Below, one piece after another: positions 54,773-64,000 of a stretch of 64,000 nucleotides of DNA (position 1 is its first letter; each line of letters begins with the position of its first letter). The notes beneath the pieces are model-generated. The model had not been told where the DNA came from. It ran no database searches and saw only the letters and a program-made list of their open reading frames with translations. Origin of the DNA: an uncultured Muribaculaceae bacterium (lineage in GTDB: Bacteria > Bacteroidota > Bacteroidia > Bacteroidales > Muribaculaceae). The translations under genes were made by a program, and so were the position numbers. The DNA lies in the NCBI GenBank assembly GCA_905233915.1, contig CAJOFM010000003.1, positions 1 to 64,000 on the forward strand. Reading direction: 5' to 3'.

Positions 54773-56005
54773 TTATCGCAGGAGCAGTTGGGCGTCGCCG
54801 TAACTCAGGAAGCGGAAATCATGCGCCATGGCGTAATCATACATCGTGCGCCAATGGTCATTGCCGACGAAGGCGGCAACCAACAGCAGCAGGGTGGACT
54901 GTGGCTGGTGGAAGTTGGTGATCATGCCGTTAACGATGCGGTACTGAAAGCCTGGGGCAATCATCAGTTGGGTGCTGCCCATGTAGGTGTCGGCATGATG
55001 GCGGTCAAGGTAATCGACGATATTCTGCAACGCCTTCTGGGTCGAGATGCGGCACGGTGTGGTGTAGGGCATCCATTGGGTGACGGTGAGGGCTTCCTCG
55101 TCGGCGTCGGGATTTTCCTCGAGTGTCTGTCCGATATAGTAAAGACTCTCGAGGGTGCGCACACTGGTTGTGCCCACGGCGATAATGGGGCCAGGAGCGT
55201 TGATAATGTCCATGATCACGTCGCGGGGAACGCTGATGAACTCGTAGTGCATCGGGTGGTCACCGATGTGCTCGCTCTTGACGGGCTGGAATGTGCCCGC
55301 ACCCACATGCAGGGTGATTTCACGGCGTGTGATGCCGCGGCGGTCACACTCGGCCAACACCTCGTCGGTAAAGTGAAGGCCCGCGGTAGGTGCTGCGACA
55401 CTGCCGTCGATGTGACTATAGACGGTCTGGTAATCAGTCGAGTCGCTTTCCTCGGTGCCACGGTTCAGGTAAGGCGGAATGGGAATCTCACCGATAGCAT
55501 CGAGAACGTCGGCAAATGTGCATTGCCCGTTACCGTCCCAATCAAAGGCGATTTCCCACGCATTGCCCCGTTGCTCGCCGCGGGATGCGGCAAGGGTGAC
55601 CTCTTGACCGTCGATAGTTACGGCCTGAGTCAGCAGACCTTGTTTCCAGCGCTTGCTGTTGCCCACCAGGCACTGCCACACACAGTGGCCGGTGGTCTGG
55701 AAAATCTGCTCGTAATCGCGTGGAAATACCGGCTCAAGACAGAAAATCTCGATTGTTGAGCCCGTTTCCTTGCGGAAACGTAGCCTTGCGTTAATCACGC
55801 GCGTGTTATTATAGATGAGGGCCGAGTGCTCGGGCAGTAGCGAGGGCACCTCCCAGAATTTGCGTTCCTCAATCTCGCCACCTTTATTATATAATAGTTT
55901 GCATTGCTCACGCTCGGCAAGAGGGTGCTTGGCGATGCGTTCGTCGGGCAGCGGGTAATCATAGTCGGCAATGCGCAGCGCGCGTATGTCGTCAATCAGG
56001 GCCAT
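54773..56005 (-). CDS. queA: S-adenosylmethionine:tRNA ribosyltransferase-isomerase
   Basis: QueA adds the ribosyl part of S-adenosylmethionine to preQ1 in tRNA, making epoxyqueuosine at the wobble base. Blocks: YDYPLPDERIAKHPLAEREQCKLL, ALIYNNTRVINARL, APTAGLHFTDEVL, LHVGAGTFQPV and MITNFHQPQSTLLLLVAAF. At 410 residues it is a little longer than the E. coli enzyme (about 356). It begins four bases after the menA stop. Confidence 0.95.
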   Translation of the reverse strand: MALIDDIRALRIADYDYPLPDERIAKHPLAEREQCKLLYNKGGEIEERKFWEVPSLLPEHSALIYNNTRVINARLRFRKETGSTIEIFCLEPVFPRDYEQIFQTTGHCVWQCLVGNSKRWKQGLLTQAVTIDGQEVTLAASRGEQRGNAWEIAFDWDGNGQCTFADVLDAIGEIPIPPYLNRGTEESDSTDYQTVYSHIDGSVAAPTAGLHFTDEVLAECDRRGITRREITLHVGAGTFQPVKSEHIGDHPMHYEFISVPRDVIMDIINAPGPIIAVGTTSVRTLESLYYIGQTLEENPDADEEALTVTQWMPYTTPCRISTQKALQNIVDYLDRHHADTYMGSTQLMIAPGFQYRIVNGMITNFHQPQSTLLLLVAAFVGNDHWRTMYDYAMAHDFRFLSYGDAQLLLR

Positions 56006-56009
56006 AAGA

Positions 56010-56915
56010 TTATGAATAGATGATAAAGACGATGGTGAATAATAGTGTGAAGATGAGCATGTTGCGGGCTGTTCCTCCCAACAGCGGGTTTAGGGCAGCT
56101 CCATCACGTTGCTTGAGCTTGTGCCAGGTGATGGTGTGCATCACGAGGTAAAGCACGGGAATGGAGAGCGTCCACAATGGCAGGACACGTCCTTTGCACA
56201 TCACAATCATGAACCAGAACACGGCGAGGATTGCGATGCTGGTATAGCCGTTGAGCAGGTAGGCAAATGCTGTGGCAGGACGGCCCCTCATGACGGTTTG
56301 GGTCTTTTTGCCTGCAATGCGGTCATCCTCGACGTCGCGGTAGTTGTTGACCAGCAACACATTCACTCCCATCAGGCCGATGGTGATGGAGAACAGGAGG
56401 ACCAGCGGGTCAAAGCGCAACGCCATCACATAATAAGTCAGGTTAACGGGAACCACGCCAAAGAAGATGAACACCATCAGTTCTCCCAGGCCGTGATAGG
56501 AAAGAGGGTAGGGACCTGCACTATAGGCCAGTGCCGCCAGTGCGATAACGATGCCTGCGGGCAGCAGCCACCACCCGCCATAGGGGATAAGGCAGCAACC
56601 CACCACACCTGCAAGTATCAGCAGGCCGAAGGTGGCATTTCGCAGCGTTGTGGGCTTGATGTCGCCCTCGGTGACGCCGCGACGTGGTCCCACGCGACCG
56701 GGTTTGTCGGTGCCTTTCAGATAGTCAAAATACTCGTTAGCCATGTTGGACACAATCTGTGCCAGCAGGGCAAATGCTATGCATAATAGGGCTGGTATCC
56801 ACTGGAATCGGTGGTGCCACTTTGCCAGGCCGATGGCGATGATGACACCGCTCAGCGACACCGGTAAGGTGCGCAGCCTGAAGCATTCCAGCCATATCTT
56901 TAATTGACGGTTCAT
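56010..56915 (-). CDS. menA: 1,4-dihydroxy-2-naphthoate polyprenyltransferase
   Basis: MenA joins the polyprenyl chain to dihydroxynaphthoate in the membrane, giving demethylmenaquinone, the substrate of MenG encoded at 23005. The two Mg2+-diphosphate motifs are NEYFDYLKGTDKPGRVGPRRG and NNYRDVEDDRIAGKKT. About eight or nine membrane segments are visible. A TAATTTTG -7 box lies at 56947-56940. queA follows in the same transcript. Confidence 0.94.
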   Translation of the reverse strand: MNRQLKIWLECFRLRTLPVSLSGVIIAIGLAKWHHRFQWIPALLCIAFALLAQIVSNMANEYFDYLKGTDKPGRVGPRRGVTEGDIKPTTLRNATFGLLILAGVVGCCLIPYGGWWLLPAGIVIALAALAYSAGPYPLSYHGLGELMVFIFFGVVPVNLTYYVMALRFDPLVLLFSITIGLMGVNVLLVNNYRDVEDDRIAGKKTQTVMRGRPATAFAYLLNGYTSIAILAVFWFMIVMCKGRVLPLWTLSIPVLYLVMHTITWHKLKQRDGAALNPLLGGTARNMLIFTLLFTIVFIIYS

Positions 56916-57056
56916 TGTCTAATATATATAATGTGGCTGCAAAATTACAAAAAGATTGCCTCGGGTTGAAGAAAAAAGTTTATTTTTGTGGACTGAAAGC
57001 CTCCATCGGTTCGCGGTGGAGATAGTAGTCAATAGAATAACAACAATAGTGATATT

Positions 57057-57677
57057 ATGGAACAGAATCAACCGCTTCCCCCAGTGTTTAATCAGCCGCA
57101 GGCACCGCAACAGCCCGCGCCGCAGTATCAACCCCGCGTGACGGCAAGCCCCATGATGGATCCTGTCACTGCTGTAATCACATGTTTCAAGAAATATTTT
57201 GACTTCAAGGGACGCGCCCGCCGCAGCGAGTTCTGGTGGTTCGCGCTCTTTGTGTTAATCGGTACGAGTGCCCTTGCTTTTTTAAGTGGCATTGTGCCTG
57301 CTATAGCCTATGTTAGTGTGGTATTTACTTGGGGAACCATCATTCCCTTGTTTGCCGCACTCACCCGTCGCCTGCACGACACTAACCGCAGTGGCTGGTG
57401 GGTAGCTATCATGGCATTGTTATATATCGGTTACCTCGGCTCTATGCTGTTTTTGGTGGGCCCCAATATTAGTATGTTTACTAATGTTGGTGGTGGTGAC
57501 GTGATGGCCATGGCTCAGGCAATGGCCGATGCCGTTCAGTCCTCACCCGCTGCTGCTACAGTGATGTTTTGCTGTTCACTTGGTTTCATATTGTTCTTTG
57601 TCATCGACCACATCCTTGCGATTTTCGATAGCAAGTGGGGTGAGAACAAGTATGGCCCCTCTCCCAAATACCAGTAA
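57057..57677 (+). CDS. DUF805 membrane protein
   Basis: An N-terminal Pro/Gln-rich segment (NQPQAPQQPAPQYQP) precedes the DUF805 domain: ITCFKKYFDFKGRARRSEFWWFALF at the start, LTRRLHDTNRSGWW in the middle, and three or four membrane segments. The family is widespread (YhaH-like) and of unknown function. A TATTTTTG -7 box lies at 56981-56988. Confidence 0.92.
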   Translation: MEQNQPLPPVFNQPQAPQQPAPQYQPRVTASPMMDPVTAVITCFKKYFDFKGRARRSEFWWFALFVLIGTSALAFLSGIVPAIAYVSVVFTWGTIIPLFAALTRRLHDTNRSGWWVAIMALLYIGYLGSMLFLVGPNISMFTNVGGGDVMAMAQAMADAVQSSPAAATVMFCCSLGFILFFVIDHILAIFDSKWGENKYGPSPKYQ

Positions 57678-57701
57678 ATAGCATACTATAATACAAAATA
57701 T

Positions 57702-57805
57702 GGCATCTGCACTCATAAAGAGCGCAGATGCCAATTCGTTTAATTCGTAGCAGATAGAAGAACGCGGATGCTATGAGTGAAAATTCGCGTAATTCGTAGT
57801 TTATA
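57702..57805. repeat. Hairpin and direct repeats after the DUF805 gene
   Basis: GGCATCTGC/GCAGATGCC forms a nine-base-pair hairpin (57702-57732). Then AATTCGTTTAATTCGTAG and AATTCGCGTAATTCGTAG occur as direct repeats about 50 bases apart, ending at the pfkA stop. ACTCATAAAGAGCGCAGATG reappears inverted as CGCGGATGCTATGAGTG. Confidence 0.75.
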
Positions 57806-58781
57806 TCGACAGTCGTCTCAAGATCTCGAGCAGTTCGCGGTCGATGGGCTTGTCGTTGTGGATGGCCTTGGAGAAGGGGACATAGACGATTTTCTCATCG
57901 TCATCGCCAATCATGACGTTGCGCTGGCCTTCCATCAGGGCATCGATGGCAGCAGCGCCCATGCGTGAAGCCAGGATGCGGTCCTGGGCAGTGGGGGAAC
58001 CTCCTCGCTGCAGGTGTCCCAGAATGGTCACGCGCACGTCGTACTGTGGGTACTCCTTGCGCACCCTCTCGGCCAGGCCCATGGCGCCGCCAGTAACAGG
58101 GCTCTCGGCTACCAGCACGATGGACGAGTTCTTGCTCTTGCGGAAGCCTCGCTCGATGAGTTCTGCCAACTGATCCTGCTCGGTGGAAATCTCAGGAATA
58201 ATTGCTGCTTCGGCTCCGGTGGCGATGGCGCCGTTCAGGGCCAAGAATCCTGACTCGCGTCCCATCACCTCAATGAAGAACAGGCGATCGTGGCTGCTGG
58301 CAGTGTCGCGGATGCGGTCCACACACCACATGATGGTGTTCAACGCCGTATCATAGCCGATGGTGTGGTCAGTACCCGCCAGGTCGTTGTCGATGGTGCC
58401 GGGCAGTCCTACGATGGGGAAATCATATTCGCTGGCAAATTGGCGGGCTCCGCTCAACGAGCCGTCACCGCCGATGACCACCAAGGCGTCGATGCCGTGC
58501 TTCTTGATGTTCTCATAGGCTTGTTGGCGTCCCTCGTCGGTCTTGAACTCCTTGCAGCGTGCTGTCTTGAGGATTGTGCCGCCATGGTGGATGATGTTGG
58601 ACACATTCTGGGTTTTGAAATCGACGATTTCGTCATCAACAAGGCCTTTATATCCACGGTAAATACCCTTGACTTTATAGCCATTGTAGATTGCTGAACG
58701 CGTCACCGCACGTATTGCGGCATTCATGCCGGGGGCGTCTCCTCCCGAGGTCAACAGACCGATAGTCTTGATTGCTGCCAT
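57801..58781 (-). CDS. pfkA: 6-phosphofructokinase
   Basis: PfkA phosphorylates fructose 6-phosphate with ATP, the committing step of glycolysis. The protein starts [23 protein letters not shown] (ATP loop), with [11 protein letters not shown], the catalytic [21 protein letters not shown] and GRESGFLAL. At 326 residues it is of the bacterial allosteric size, and the Gly in GGDGS fits ATP rather than PPi use. The start at 58781 is set because the promoter lies inside the longer frame. Confidence 0.95.
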   Translation of the reverse strand: MAAIKTIGLLTSGGDAPGMNAAIRAVTRSAIYNGYKVKGIYRGYKGLVDDEIVDFKTQNVSNIIHHGGTILKTARCKEFKTDEGRQQAYENIKKHGIDALVVIGGDGSLSGARQFASEYDFPIVGLPGTIDNDLAGTDHTIGYDTALNTIMWCVDRIRDTASSHDRLFFIEVMGRESGFLALNGAIATGAEAAIIPEISTEQDQLAELIERGFRKSKNSSIVLVAESPVTGGAMGLAERVRKEYPQYDVRVTILGHLQRGGSPTAQDRILASRMGAAAIDALMEGQRNVMIGDDDEKIVYVPFSKAIHNDKPIDRELLEILRRLSI

Positions 58782-58816
58782 ATTCCTTGTTTGATTTTGG
58801 TTGATAATAGGATGCG

Positions 58817-58847
58817 CAAAGATAATGATTTTTTTGAGAAACACAAA
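58817..58847 (-). promoter_or_regulatory. Promoter of pfkA
   Basis: On the minus strand TTTG (58847-58844), 19 bases, TATCTTTG (58824-58817). This is an exact match to the Bacteroidetes consensus. The leader would be about 30 bases. The -33 box lies within the T-run of the upstream terminator. Confidence 0.8.
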
Positions 58848-58876
58848 AAAACGGTGGCTGCTCGCGCAGACACCGT
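58844..58876 (-). terminator. Terminator of the alpha-2-macroglobulin gene
   Basis: ACGGTG pairs with CACCGT and the inner CTGC with GCAG around a four-base loop; seven T follow on the minus strand. It lies about 350 bases after the alpha-2-macroglobulin stop and directly before pfkA. Confidence 0.8.
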
Positions 58877-59229
58877 AATTCTCATGTTTCTATTGCTTGC
58901 GTTTAATAATAGGATTGAGATTTAAGGCTGGGCTTTAATAATCATTTAATCAACATTAACTACCATCAAAAGATTTCGTTTTATGATAATCGTTTATTGA
59001 CAAACGATGCAATTATGATATAGATAAACAGGATCTATGCCATTTGCATCGCAAAAGTACTGCCGACGCAATCTCTGAAGTTATGAAAATGCCGATATTT
59101 GTTTGAAAAACTTGTTGTTTTTTTAACACAAAACTTGTCTTTTTTTTAACCATAGGAACTTTTAGTTATCTGTATTACAGGTAAATAAAAGTACAAATCA
59201 AAATCCTAGTCTAAAAACTGGAGAACACC
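58877..59229. other. 353-base region between the alpha-2-macroglobulin gene and pfkA
   Basis: No open frame is convincing. It holds a two-level hairpin: outer arms CGATGCAA (59005-59012) and TTGCATCG (59044-59051), inner arms ATAGAT and ATCTAT (59020-59025, 59033-59038). A TACTTTTG -7 box (59059-59052, minus strand) stands directly upstream, so a minus-strand transcript would begin at the hairpin. This could be a small RNA or a 3' element. Confidence 0.45.
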
Positions 59230-62200
59230 TTATTTTCCATCGACCATGATGGACTTGCCTGCGCTGTGGGCACTCAACTGCGGAGCATATTGACACTGGA
59301 TTGTGGCAATTCCCGAGGTGAATTCACCCGGATTGGTCACCCACACGTCATAGCCGATGATGTGCGTGCCCTTGTCAAGGCTGTTCACAAACACATTGGT
59401 CTGGCTATCCTTGGTCTCTTGATAGAACCAGGTGTTGTCCTCGCTGCGGTAGCCCGAGAGTTGGTCAACGGGCTCGAAGCAGGAAGCTCGTTCATCGGTA
59501 ATGGTGACAAAGTCCATGTCTTTGTTGGCCTTGATGACCATGCGCACCTTGACCTTGTCGCCCACCTTGAACGAGGTGGTTTGATGCAGGCTGCCATCCT
59601 GGGCATACACATAGTATTCCTTGCTTATGGACACTTCTTCGATGGCTTTCTCCTTGATCTGGGTCATCGGAGCCTTGAACTGGCTATAGACGGCGCCCCA
59701 GGCAGGTCCATTGCCAGTGCGGTCAATCACGACGCTGCCGGCGGTGGTGGCAGGCAGGCTGGTGCGGAAATAGCCCACATACTGCGCCATCTTGTCCAGG
59801 ATGATGGGTTGGCCCGCCACGGTAATGGTGGGATTGGCAGCGCGTTCAAGCCACTGGCTGCCAGTGCTCAGGATGCTGTAAACGGCGTCGGCGGCTAGGC
59901 TGTAGGTGCCCCAATCGTTGCTCTGCTTCATCAGCAACATCCATTTGCGCACCAGGTTAATCTCGTCTTGGCGAGGATCAACCTCGTTCATGGCCTGCAG
60001 GATTGTGCTGGTATAGGCTATCTTGTCAAACTCCCACCAGCCGTGACTTGTCTGCAGGTTGTCCCAATACATGCCCAGGCTGGACTTAACGATGGCAAAC
60101 TGGCGGACGCTCTCGATGATGCTGCGGGCTGTCTTCTGGTAGCCGTTGCGGTTGAGCGTCATGGCATAGTAGGCTTTCTGCTTGAGTGTGATGCCTTTAT
60201 GCCAGTTCTTGTCCATGTACTTGACCGTCTTCCTGAACAGGTCGGCACTGGCGCCATTCTGCTTCACCTCGGGGAAGAGGCTGCGCGTGTAGGCATATTC
60301 GGTGAACTGTCCGTAGGGATCCTTGTTGTATTTCTTGTACTCGTTGAGCAGGCGCACGTTCTCATTGTCGTAGTAGTTGAGGGCGCGGTTTACCATTGAA
60401 GCCAGGCGGCTGTCCTCAGGCAGGTAACCCAGATGCTTGATTTCGCCGAAGAGCTCGAGTACGGTTCCTGTGGTCCACACATTGGACTTGCAGCCGGGAT
60501 AGCGGAACCAGGTGAAACCGCCGTCACCCATCTGCAGCGATTGCAGGGCGGTGATGATTTTTTCGTACTCCTTCTTGACGATGGCCTTGTCAAAGAGTTC
60601 GTTTAACTTCGACATCCTAAGCGTTTGGCGGTCAGCCTCGCGCATCCATGGGGATGCTAGCAGGGTGCCGATCTTGAGGTCTTGGTTCTTCTGCAGCATC
60701 GACACGAGGGTGCTGTCCTCGTTGTGCTCCTTCCAGTAGGTGACGGCCTCCTTGATCTGGGGCTGTGACTTGGCAACGCCCTGTGCCACTTGCAGGGCAA
60801 ACAGGCTGTGGGCGGCATGGGTGGCGATATTATACTCCTCGCTGAAGATCGTGGGCAGTGCCAGTACGCAGTACCACACGGGGTTATCGCAGTATTCCAG
60901 CGTCACGCGGGCATCCTTGGGGAACTTGGGCAACGGTTGCTCGAAGTGGCCTTGTCCTGCCTCGATATAGAACGGCTGCGTCTCGATGACAGGCGAAATG
61001 GTCGTCAGCACGGGTACCATCACCTGCTCACCGTCGCCAAAGCGGTCGTTGGCGGCCTTGATGCGGAAGCCCACCATCGCCACGGTGTCGGGCACCAGCC
61101 AATCGATGGTGACTGCCTCACTGCCGTTACCGTTGAGGGTCAAGTTGTACTTGCGGGTAGCATAAACCTCATTGGTGCGCGGGTCGAACAATTCAATCAC
61201 AGCGTCACAAGTAGTGGCTTTGTCGGTTGCATTCTGCACTGTAGCGGCGAGTTGTGCTTTGTCGCCCTGGCGCAGGAAGCGCGGCATGTTGCTGCGCACC
61301 ATCAGGGGCTTTTGGGTCAAGACTTCGGCCATCCAGGTGGAGCCCACCATCTTCTTGTCCCATGCCACAGCCTGGGTAATCCAAGTAGTGTTGAAGTTGG
61401 GCACCTCAAATTCCACGCTGATGTTGCCCTTGTCGTCGCTGGTGAGCAACGGCTGCCACAGAGCTGTCTTGACGTCACTCTCACGCAGGGCCACCTTGTC
61501 AAGATTTTTCTCATTGACTGCATTCTCCTTGCTGTCATTGACAGCTGGAGATTCAATCCCTACCTCGTTCTCGAACTTTATTGCGTCCGTGTCACGACCT
61601 TTAAGCATCTGATCATAATGTATTTCCGTTGCCTCCTCGTAGGCTACCTCATCATTCAATTGGGCGGTTGCACCGAGTGCTCCCTTCATCATCATGCGAC
61701 CACGGCCGTAACCATAGCCGAAGAAAATTTGGTTATAGGTATAAAGTATCGGCAGCAGGGGGCGGGCCTCATCAGGAATGTCGATTGATCTGCCTGTCCA
61801 GCTGGTCCAGGTGCTGTTGTGGTTGCCCAGTCGGGTTGAGTTGATGATTACAGAGCGGTAGTTGGGCCTCCAGTTACTGAAACTCCAGTCATTCCCCTCG
61901 ATGCTGGCGATGGCTTTGTCGAACATGTCGAGCAGCATTGCGCCCTGGTGGGGCTTGCCGTTTTGGTCGGTTAGGCTGAATGTCCAGCGTTCCATGTCGC
62001 CGGGCACAAGTTTGTCGCGGAACGAGGTAGCGGTGATTTTAATGGCCTCGGCCTTGTAGGGATTCCGCAGTGTGACGGTCTCTTCCCGGAGTTTGGTACC
62101 GTAGTGGGTGATGAATGTCACGTTCACATCCTTGCCTGCCTCCTTGGGTAGCTGGAAGGTAAAGTCATGCATGCCCTTGTCGTAGGTAAGCCAACCCTGA

Positions 62201-64000
62201 GCGATGACTTCATCAAATGTGCTGGCCACATAATAGATATAAGCCTTGGGCGTGGAAACGCCAATGGTGATGTGACCCACATTGTTCTTGTCCACGCTTT
62301 GCTCCAGCGGTGTGAGCCACAACGGAGTGTCCTTGACGGGCGCCGTCTTGTCGCCCTTGCGGTATAGGGTGATGACGCGTTCCACGTCAACGTCCTGCTC
62401 GCCCTCCTCAGCGTCAAGGATGTGGATTCTCAGCTTATACTGGCCTGATGGCAGACTGGTGAGGTCAATGGTCGGGTCGGCGGTGTTGAGGTTGCCCGTC
62501 TTGACGGGTTCCTTGCCATCGACGGGAATAACCTCCCACGTGCAATAAGTATTGGGATTTTCCTCGTCGGTGGTGTTGTACTTCAGCGGCAGCTTGATGG
62601 GCTTGTCGTTGAGGTAGATATCATTGTTCTCGCTGCCCAACTCAATGCCGCGGCGCGTGCCCACAATGAACGAGGTGCTCTCATCGTGGGTCTCACCAGC
62701 ATCGGTCGTGACAATTGCCACGACTTTATAGTTATAACGTGCCCAATAGAAGCGTTTGCTGGGCGTGTAGTTCTTGTTTTCCTTGAAGATCTCGGCGGGA
62801 AATTCAATGGTGAAATTGCCCTGCTCGTCAGTCATGATGGTAGTATCCATCAAGTGCTCACCTTCTCCGTTGTTTGTGCGCCACCACCACCAGGACCATT
62901 CATTTTGGATAAGTGACAGGCGCACTTCTGTGTTCTGCACGGGCAAGCCGCTGTAAGTCATTGCCTTGCCGGTGACCTTGACGGGCTGACCTGCGACATA
63001 ACTGTGACGCGCTTCAGGGAAGGTGACCTCAAACGTCGGCGTCTTGTATTCGCTCACGCCCACGTTGTGCCGTGTGAGAACGTCATATCCCTGGCCTTTT
63101 TCTTTCAGTTGGATAAAGAACAGGCCATTCATGCGGTCCTTGGGCACCAGGAAAGTGCCCTCGATGCGTCCGAATTCGTCGGTGGTCAGCGTCAGGGTAT
63201 CGATCGGTTCGTGGTTACTGTCCATGAAAAAGGCTTCTATGTCTTTGTTGGCGAGCACTTTACGGCTTTTGTCCGTAGTGTTATAGACGATAGCGGCCCA
63301 ATGGATGGTCTCGCCGGGGCGATAGACGCCCAGATCGGTATATACCTTGGCTGAATTGTTCTCGCTGCTGCGGTTGTTAAGTACGCTTGAATAAATGGGC
63401 AAGCCATAACGGTCATTACCCTTATAAGCATATAATTCCTCGCCGAAGTCAATGACGTTTTTGCCTGTGGCATCAGTACGCAAGGGTATGGTCATGGTAC
63501 CATCCGAACCTGTAGTGCCCAGCGTTTTGTCTTTCTCGTTTTTGATGGTCACGCCTGGCAGGGGTTTGCCTGTATTGATATCAACGGCAGCAATACGGTC
63601 CTTGTGGTCATTGCGGCTGATGGTGAATGTGGCGATGTCGGTCACACGCAGGATGTCATGTCTATAGACGTCAGGGTCGGCGGTCTTGCCGTCAGCAAGT
63701 TCGGGGCAGATAATGTAGGCGCCATAGGTCAACGGCGGCAAAGTGGTAACGACGTTGTTTGCGTTAAACGGCACATTACCCTGTACCTGTACGGTGTGCC
63801 GTGACACGAGTTCCATTTTGCTCTTGCTTAGGCGATATTCCTTGAGCATGTTGTCGGGGATGCGGTAAACCTCGATGGTAAACTTGTTGGCGTTATTGAC
63901 ACTGGCGGTGACGGTGATGCTGTCGCGGGAGGAGCACACCTCGGGGTAATTGAGGCTCACATGCTTGCTCTCCAATTGGGTGATGGCGTTTTTCACCTCG
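59230..64000 (-). CDS. Alpha-2-macroglobulin family protein, 5' end outside the window
   Basis: At least 1589 residues are visible and the frame is open at the window edge (the codon before the listed start is GAG), so the signal sequence lies beyond it. The order of parts is MG-like beta domains (YRPGETIHWAAIVYNTT; SYVAGQPVKVTGKAMTYSGLPVQNT), the A2M core (ALWQPLLTSDDKGNISVEFEVPNFNTTWITQAVAW) and a helical toroid (GGFTWFRYPGCKSNVWTTGTVLELFG). The thioester CxEQ seen in many members is absent; SEEYNIATHAAHSLF stands at that place. Such proteins trap proteases at the cell surface. Last gene before the terminator upstream of pfkA. Confidence 0.9.
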   Translation of the reverse strand, partial: EVKNAITQLESKHVSLNYPEVCSSRDSITVTASVNNANKFTIEVYRIPDNMLKEYRLSKSKMELVSRHTVQVQGNVPFNANNVVTTLPPLTYGAYIICPELADGKTADPDVYRHDILRVTDIATFTISRNDHKDRIAAVDINTGKPLPGVTIKNEKDKTLGTTGSDGTMTIPLRTDATGKNVIDFGEELYAYKGNDRYGLPIYSSVLNNRSSENNSAKVYTDLGVYRPGETIHWAAIVYNTTDKSRKVLANKDIEAFFMDSNHEPIDTLTLTTDEFGRIEGTFLVPKDRMNGLFFIQLKEKGQGYDVLTRHNVGVSEYKTPTFEVTFPEARHSYVAGQPVKVTGKAMTYSGLPVQNTEVRLSLIQNEWSWWWWRTNNGEGEHLMDTTIMTDEQGNFTIEFPAEIFKENKNYTPSKRFYWARYNYKVVAIVTTDAGETHDESTSFIVGTRRGIELGSENNDIYLNDKPIKLPLKYNTTDEENPNTYCTWEVIPVDGKEPVKTGNLNTADPTIDLTSLPSGQYKLRIHILDAEEGEQDVDVERVITLYRKGDKTAPVKDTPLWLTPLEQSVDKNNVGHITIGVSTPKAYIYYVASTFDEVIAQGWLTYDKGMHDFTFQLPKEAGKDVNVTFITHYGTKLREETVTLRNPYKAEAIKITATSFRDKLVPGDMERWTFSLTDQNGKPHQGAMLLDMFDKAIASIEGNDWSFSNWRPNYRSVIINSTRLGNHNSTWTSWTGRSIDIPDEARPLLPILYTYNQIFFGYGYGRGRMMMKGALGATAQLNDEVAYEEATEIHYDQMLKGRDTDAIKFENEVGIESPAVNDSKENAVNEKNLDKVALRESDVKTALWQPLLTSDDKGNISVEFEVPNFNTTWITQAVAWDKKMVGSTWMAEVLTQKPLMVRSNMPRFLRQGDKAQLAATVQNATDKATTCDAVIELFDPRTNEVYATRKYNLTLNGNGSEAVTIDWLVPDTVAMVGFRIKAANDRFGDGEQVMVPVLTTISPVIETQPFYIEAGQGHFEQPLPKFPKDARVTLEYCDNPVWYCVLALPTIFSEEYNIATHAAHSLFALQVAQGVAKSQPQIKEAVTYWKEHNEDSTLVSMLQKNQDLKIGTLLASPWMREADRQTLRMSKLNELFDKAIVKKEYEKIITALQSLQMGDGGFTWFRYPGCKSNVWTTGTVLELFGEIKHLGYLPEDSRLASMVNRALNYYDNENVRLLNEYKKYNKDPYGQFTEYAYTRSLFPEVKQNGASADLFRKTVKYMDKNWHKGITLKQKAYYAMTLNRNGYQKTARSIIESVRQFAIVKSSLGMYWDNLQTSHGWWEFDKIAYTSTILQAMNEVDPRQDEINLVRKWMLLMKQSNDWGTYSLAADAVYSILSTGSQWLERAANPTITVAGQPIILDKMAQYVGYFRTSLPATTAGSVVIDRTGNGPAWGAVYSQFKAPMTQIKEKAIEEVSISKEYYVYAQDGSLHQTTSFKVGDKVKVRMVIKANKDMDFVTITDERASCFEPVDQLSGYRSEDNTWFYQETKDSQTNVFVNSLDKGTHIIGYDVWVTNPGEFTSGIATIQCQYAPQLSAHSAGKSIMVDGK

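Noticed and set aside
60790-61788. 332-codon plus-strand frame opposite the alpha-2-macroglobulin gene
   Set aside because: Antisense shadow without motifs; the A2M core blocks lie on the minus strand here.

Overview
The window reads as a chromosomal segment from a member of the order Bacteroidales, moderately GC-rich. The grounds are: promoters of the Bacteroidetes type (a -7 box matching TAnnTTTG, sometimes with TTTG about 19-20 bases upstream), weak or absent Shine-Dalgarno sequences, an UpxY/NusG-like antiterminator beside fucose genes, an SO_0444-type metal permease, a plug-and-barrel outer membrane protein, fused FtcD, bacterial alpha-2-macroglobulin, and menaquinone genes (menA, menG). 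The family cannot be fixed from this sequence; Prevotellaceae or Muribaculaceae are reasonable guesses.

Layout. 1-335: the 3' end of a 5S rRNA with its terminator, followed by a decayed second copy of the 5S tail with its own terminator. 336-6834 (-): a complete histidine-to-glutamate operon, ftcD-hutU-hutH-hutI, read from a promoter embedded in an 80-bp intergenic repeat. 7072-12561: an acetyltransferase, a secreted unknown, a membrane-anchored CbbX-like AAA+ ATPase, and a small upxY-gmd-fcl set for GDP-fucose. 12702-17340: a Nudix hydrolase, a carbohydrate porin-like protein, a lipoprotein flavodoxin, RadC and a GT2 glycosyltransferase, with 7-bp repeat arrays touching several stop codons. 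17410-21560: an accessory stretch with a YefM/YoeB toxin-antitoxin, a MATE exporter, a one-protein ATPase-TOPRIM (DUF4435) defence candidate and a GxxExxY gene framed by inverted repeats. 21727-32745: metal permease-HMA fusion, menG, phoH, an RsmI-like methylase, a YycJ-like hydrolase, ispH, cmk, two lipoproteins, a polyprenyl synthase, a four-helix-bundle cassette and tatD. 32829-36538: an M13 peptidase and dnaB.

36700-39524 is the most unusual region. An NrtR-type regulator (Nudix-like domain plus probable winged helix, with a damaged Nudix box) is followed by a two-gene unit: a frameshifted small gene and a von Willebrand A domain fused to a macro-like domain. Four near-identical 15-bp palindromes (GTGTAAAAATTACAC type) lie at both promoters, so the regulator probably controls itself and this unit.

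39599-64000 holds a GH31 glycosidase, YbjQ, an outer-membrane barrel protein with an atypical N-terminus, the acpP-fabF-rnc operon (with a 15-bp perfect hairpin inside the start of rnc), rnz behind a YfhO-like membrane protein, a repeat-rich secreted protein, queA-menA, a DUF805 protein, pfkA, and the 3' part of a large alpha-2-macroglobulin gene that runs off the window.

Most genes are housekeeping. The regions that repay attention are the NrtR module, the ATPase-TOPRIM protein, the two gene cassettes bracketed by inverted repeats, and the structured intergenic elements.
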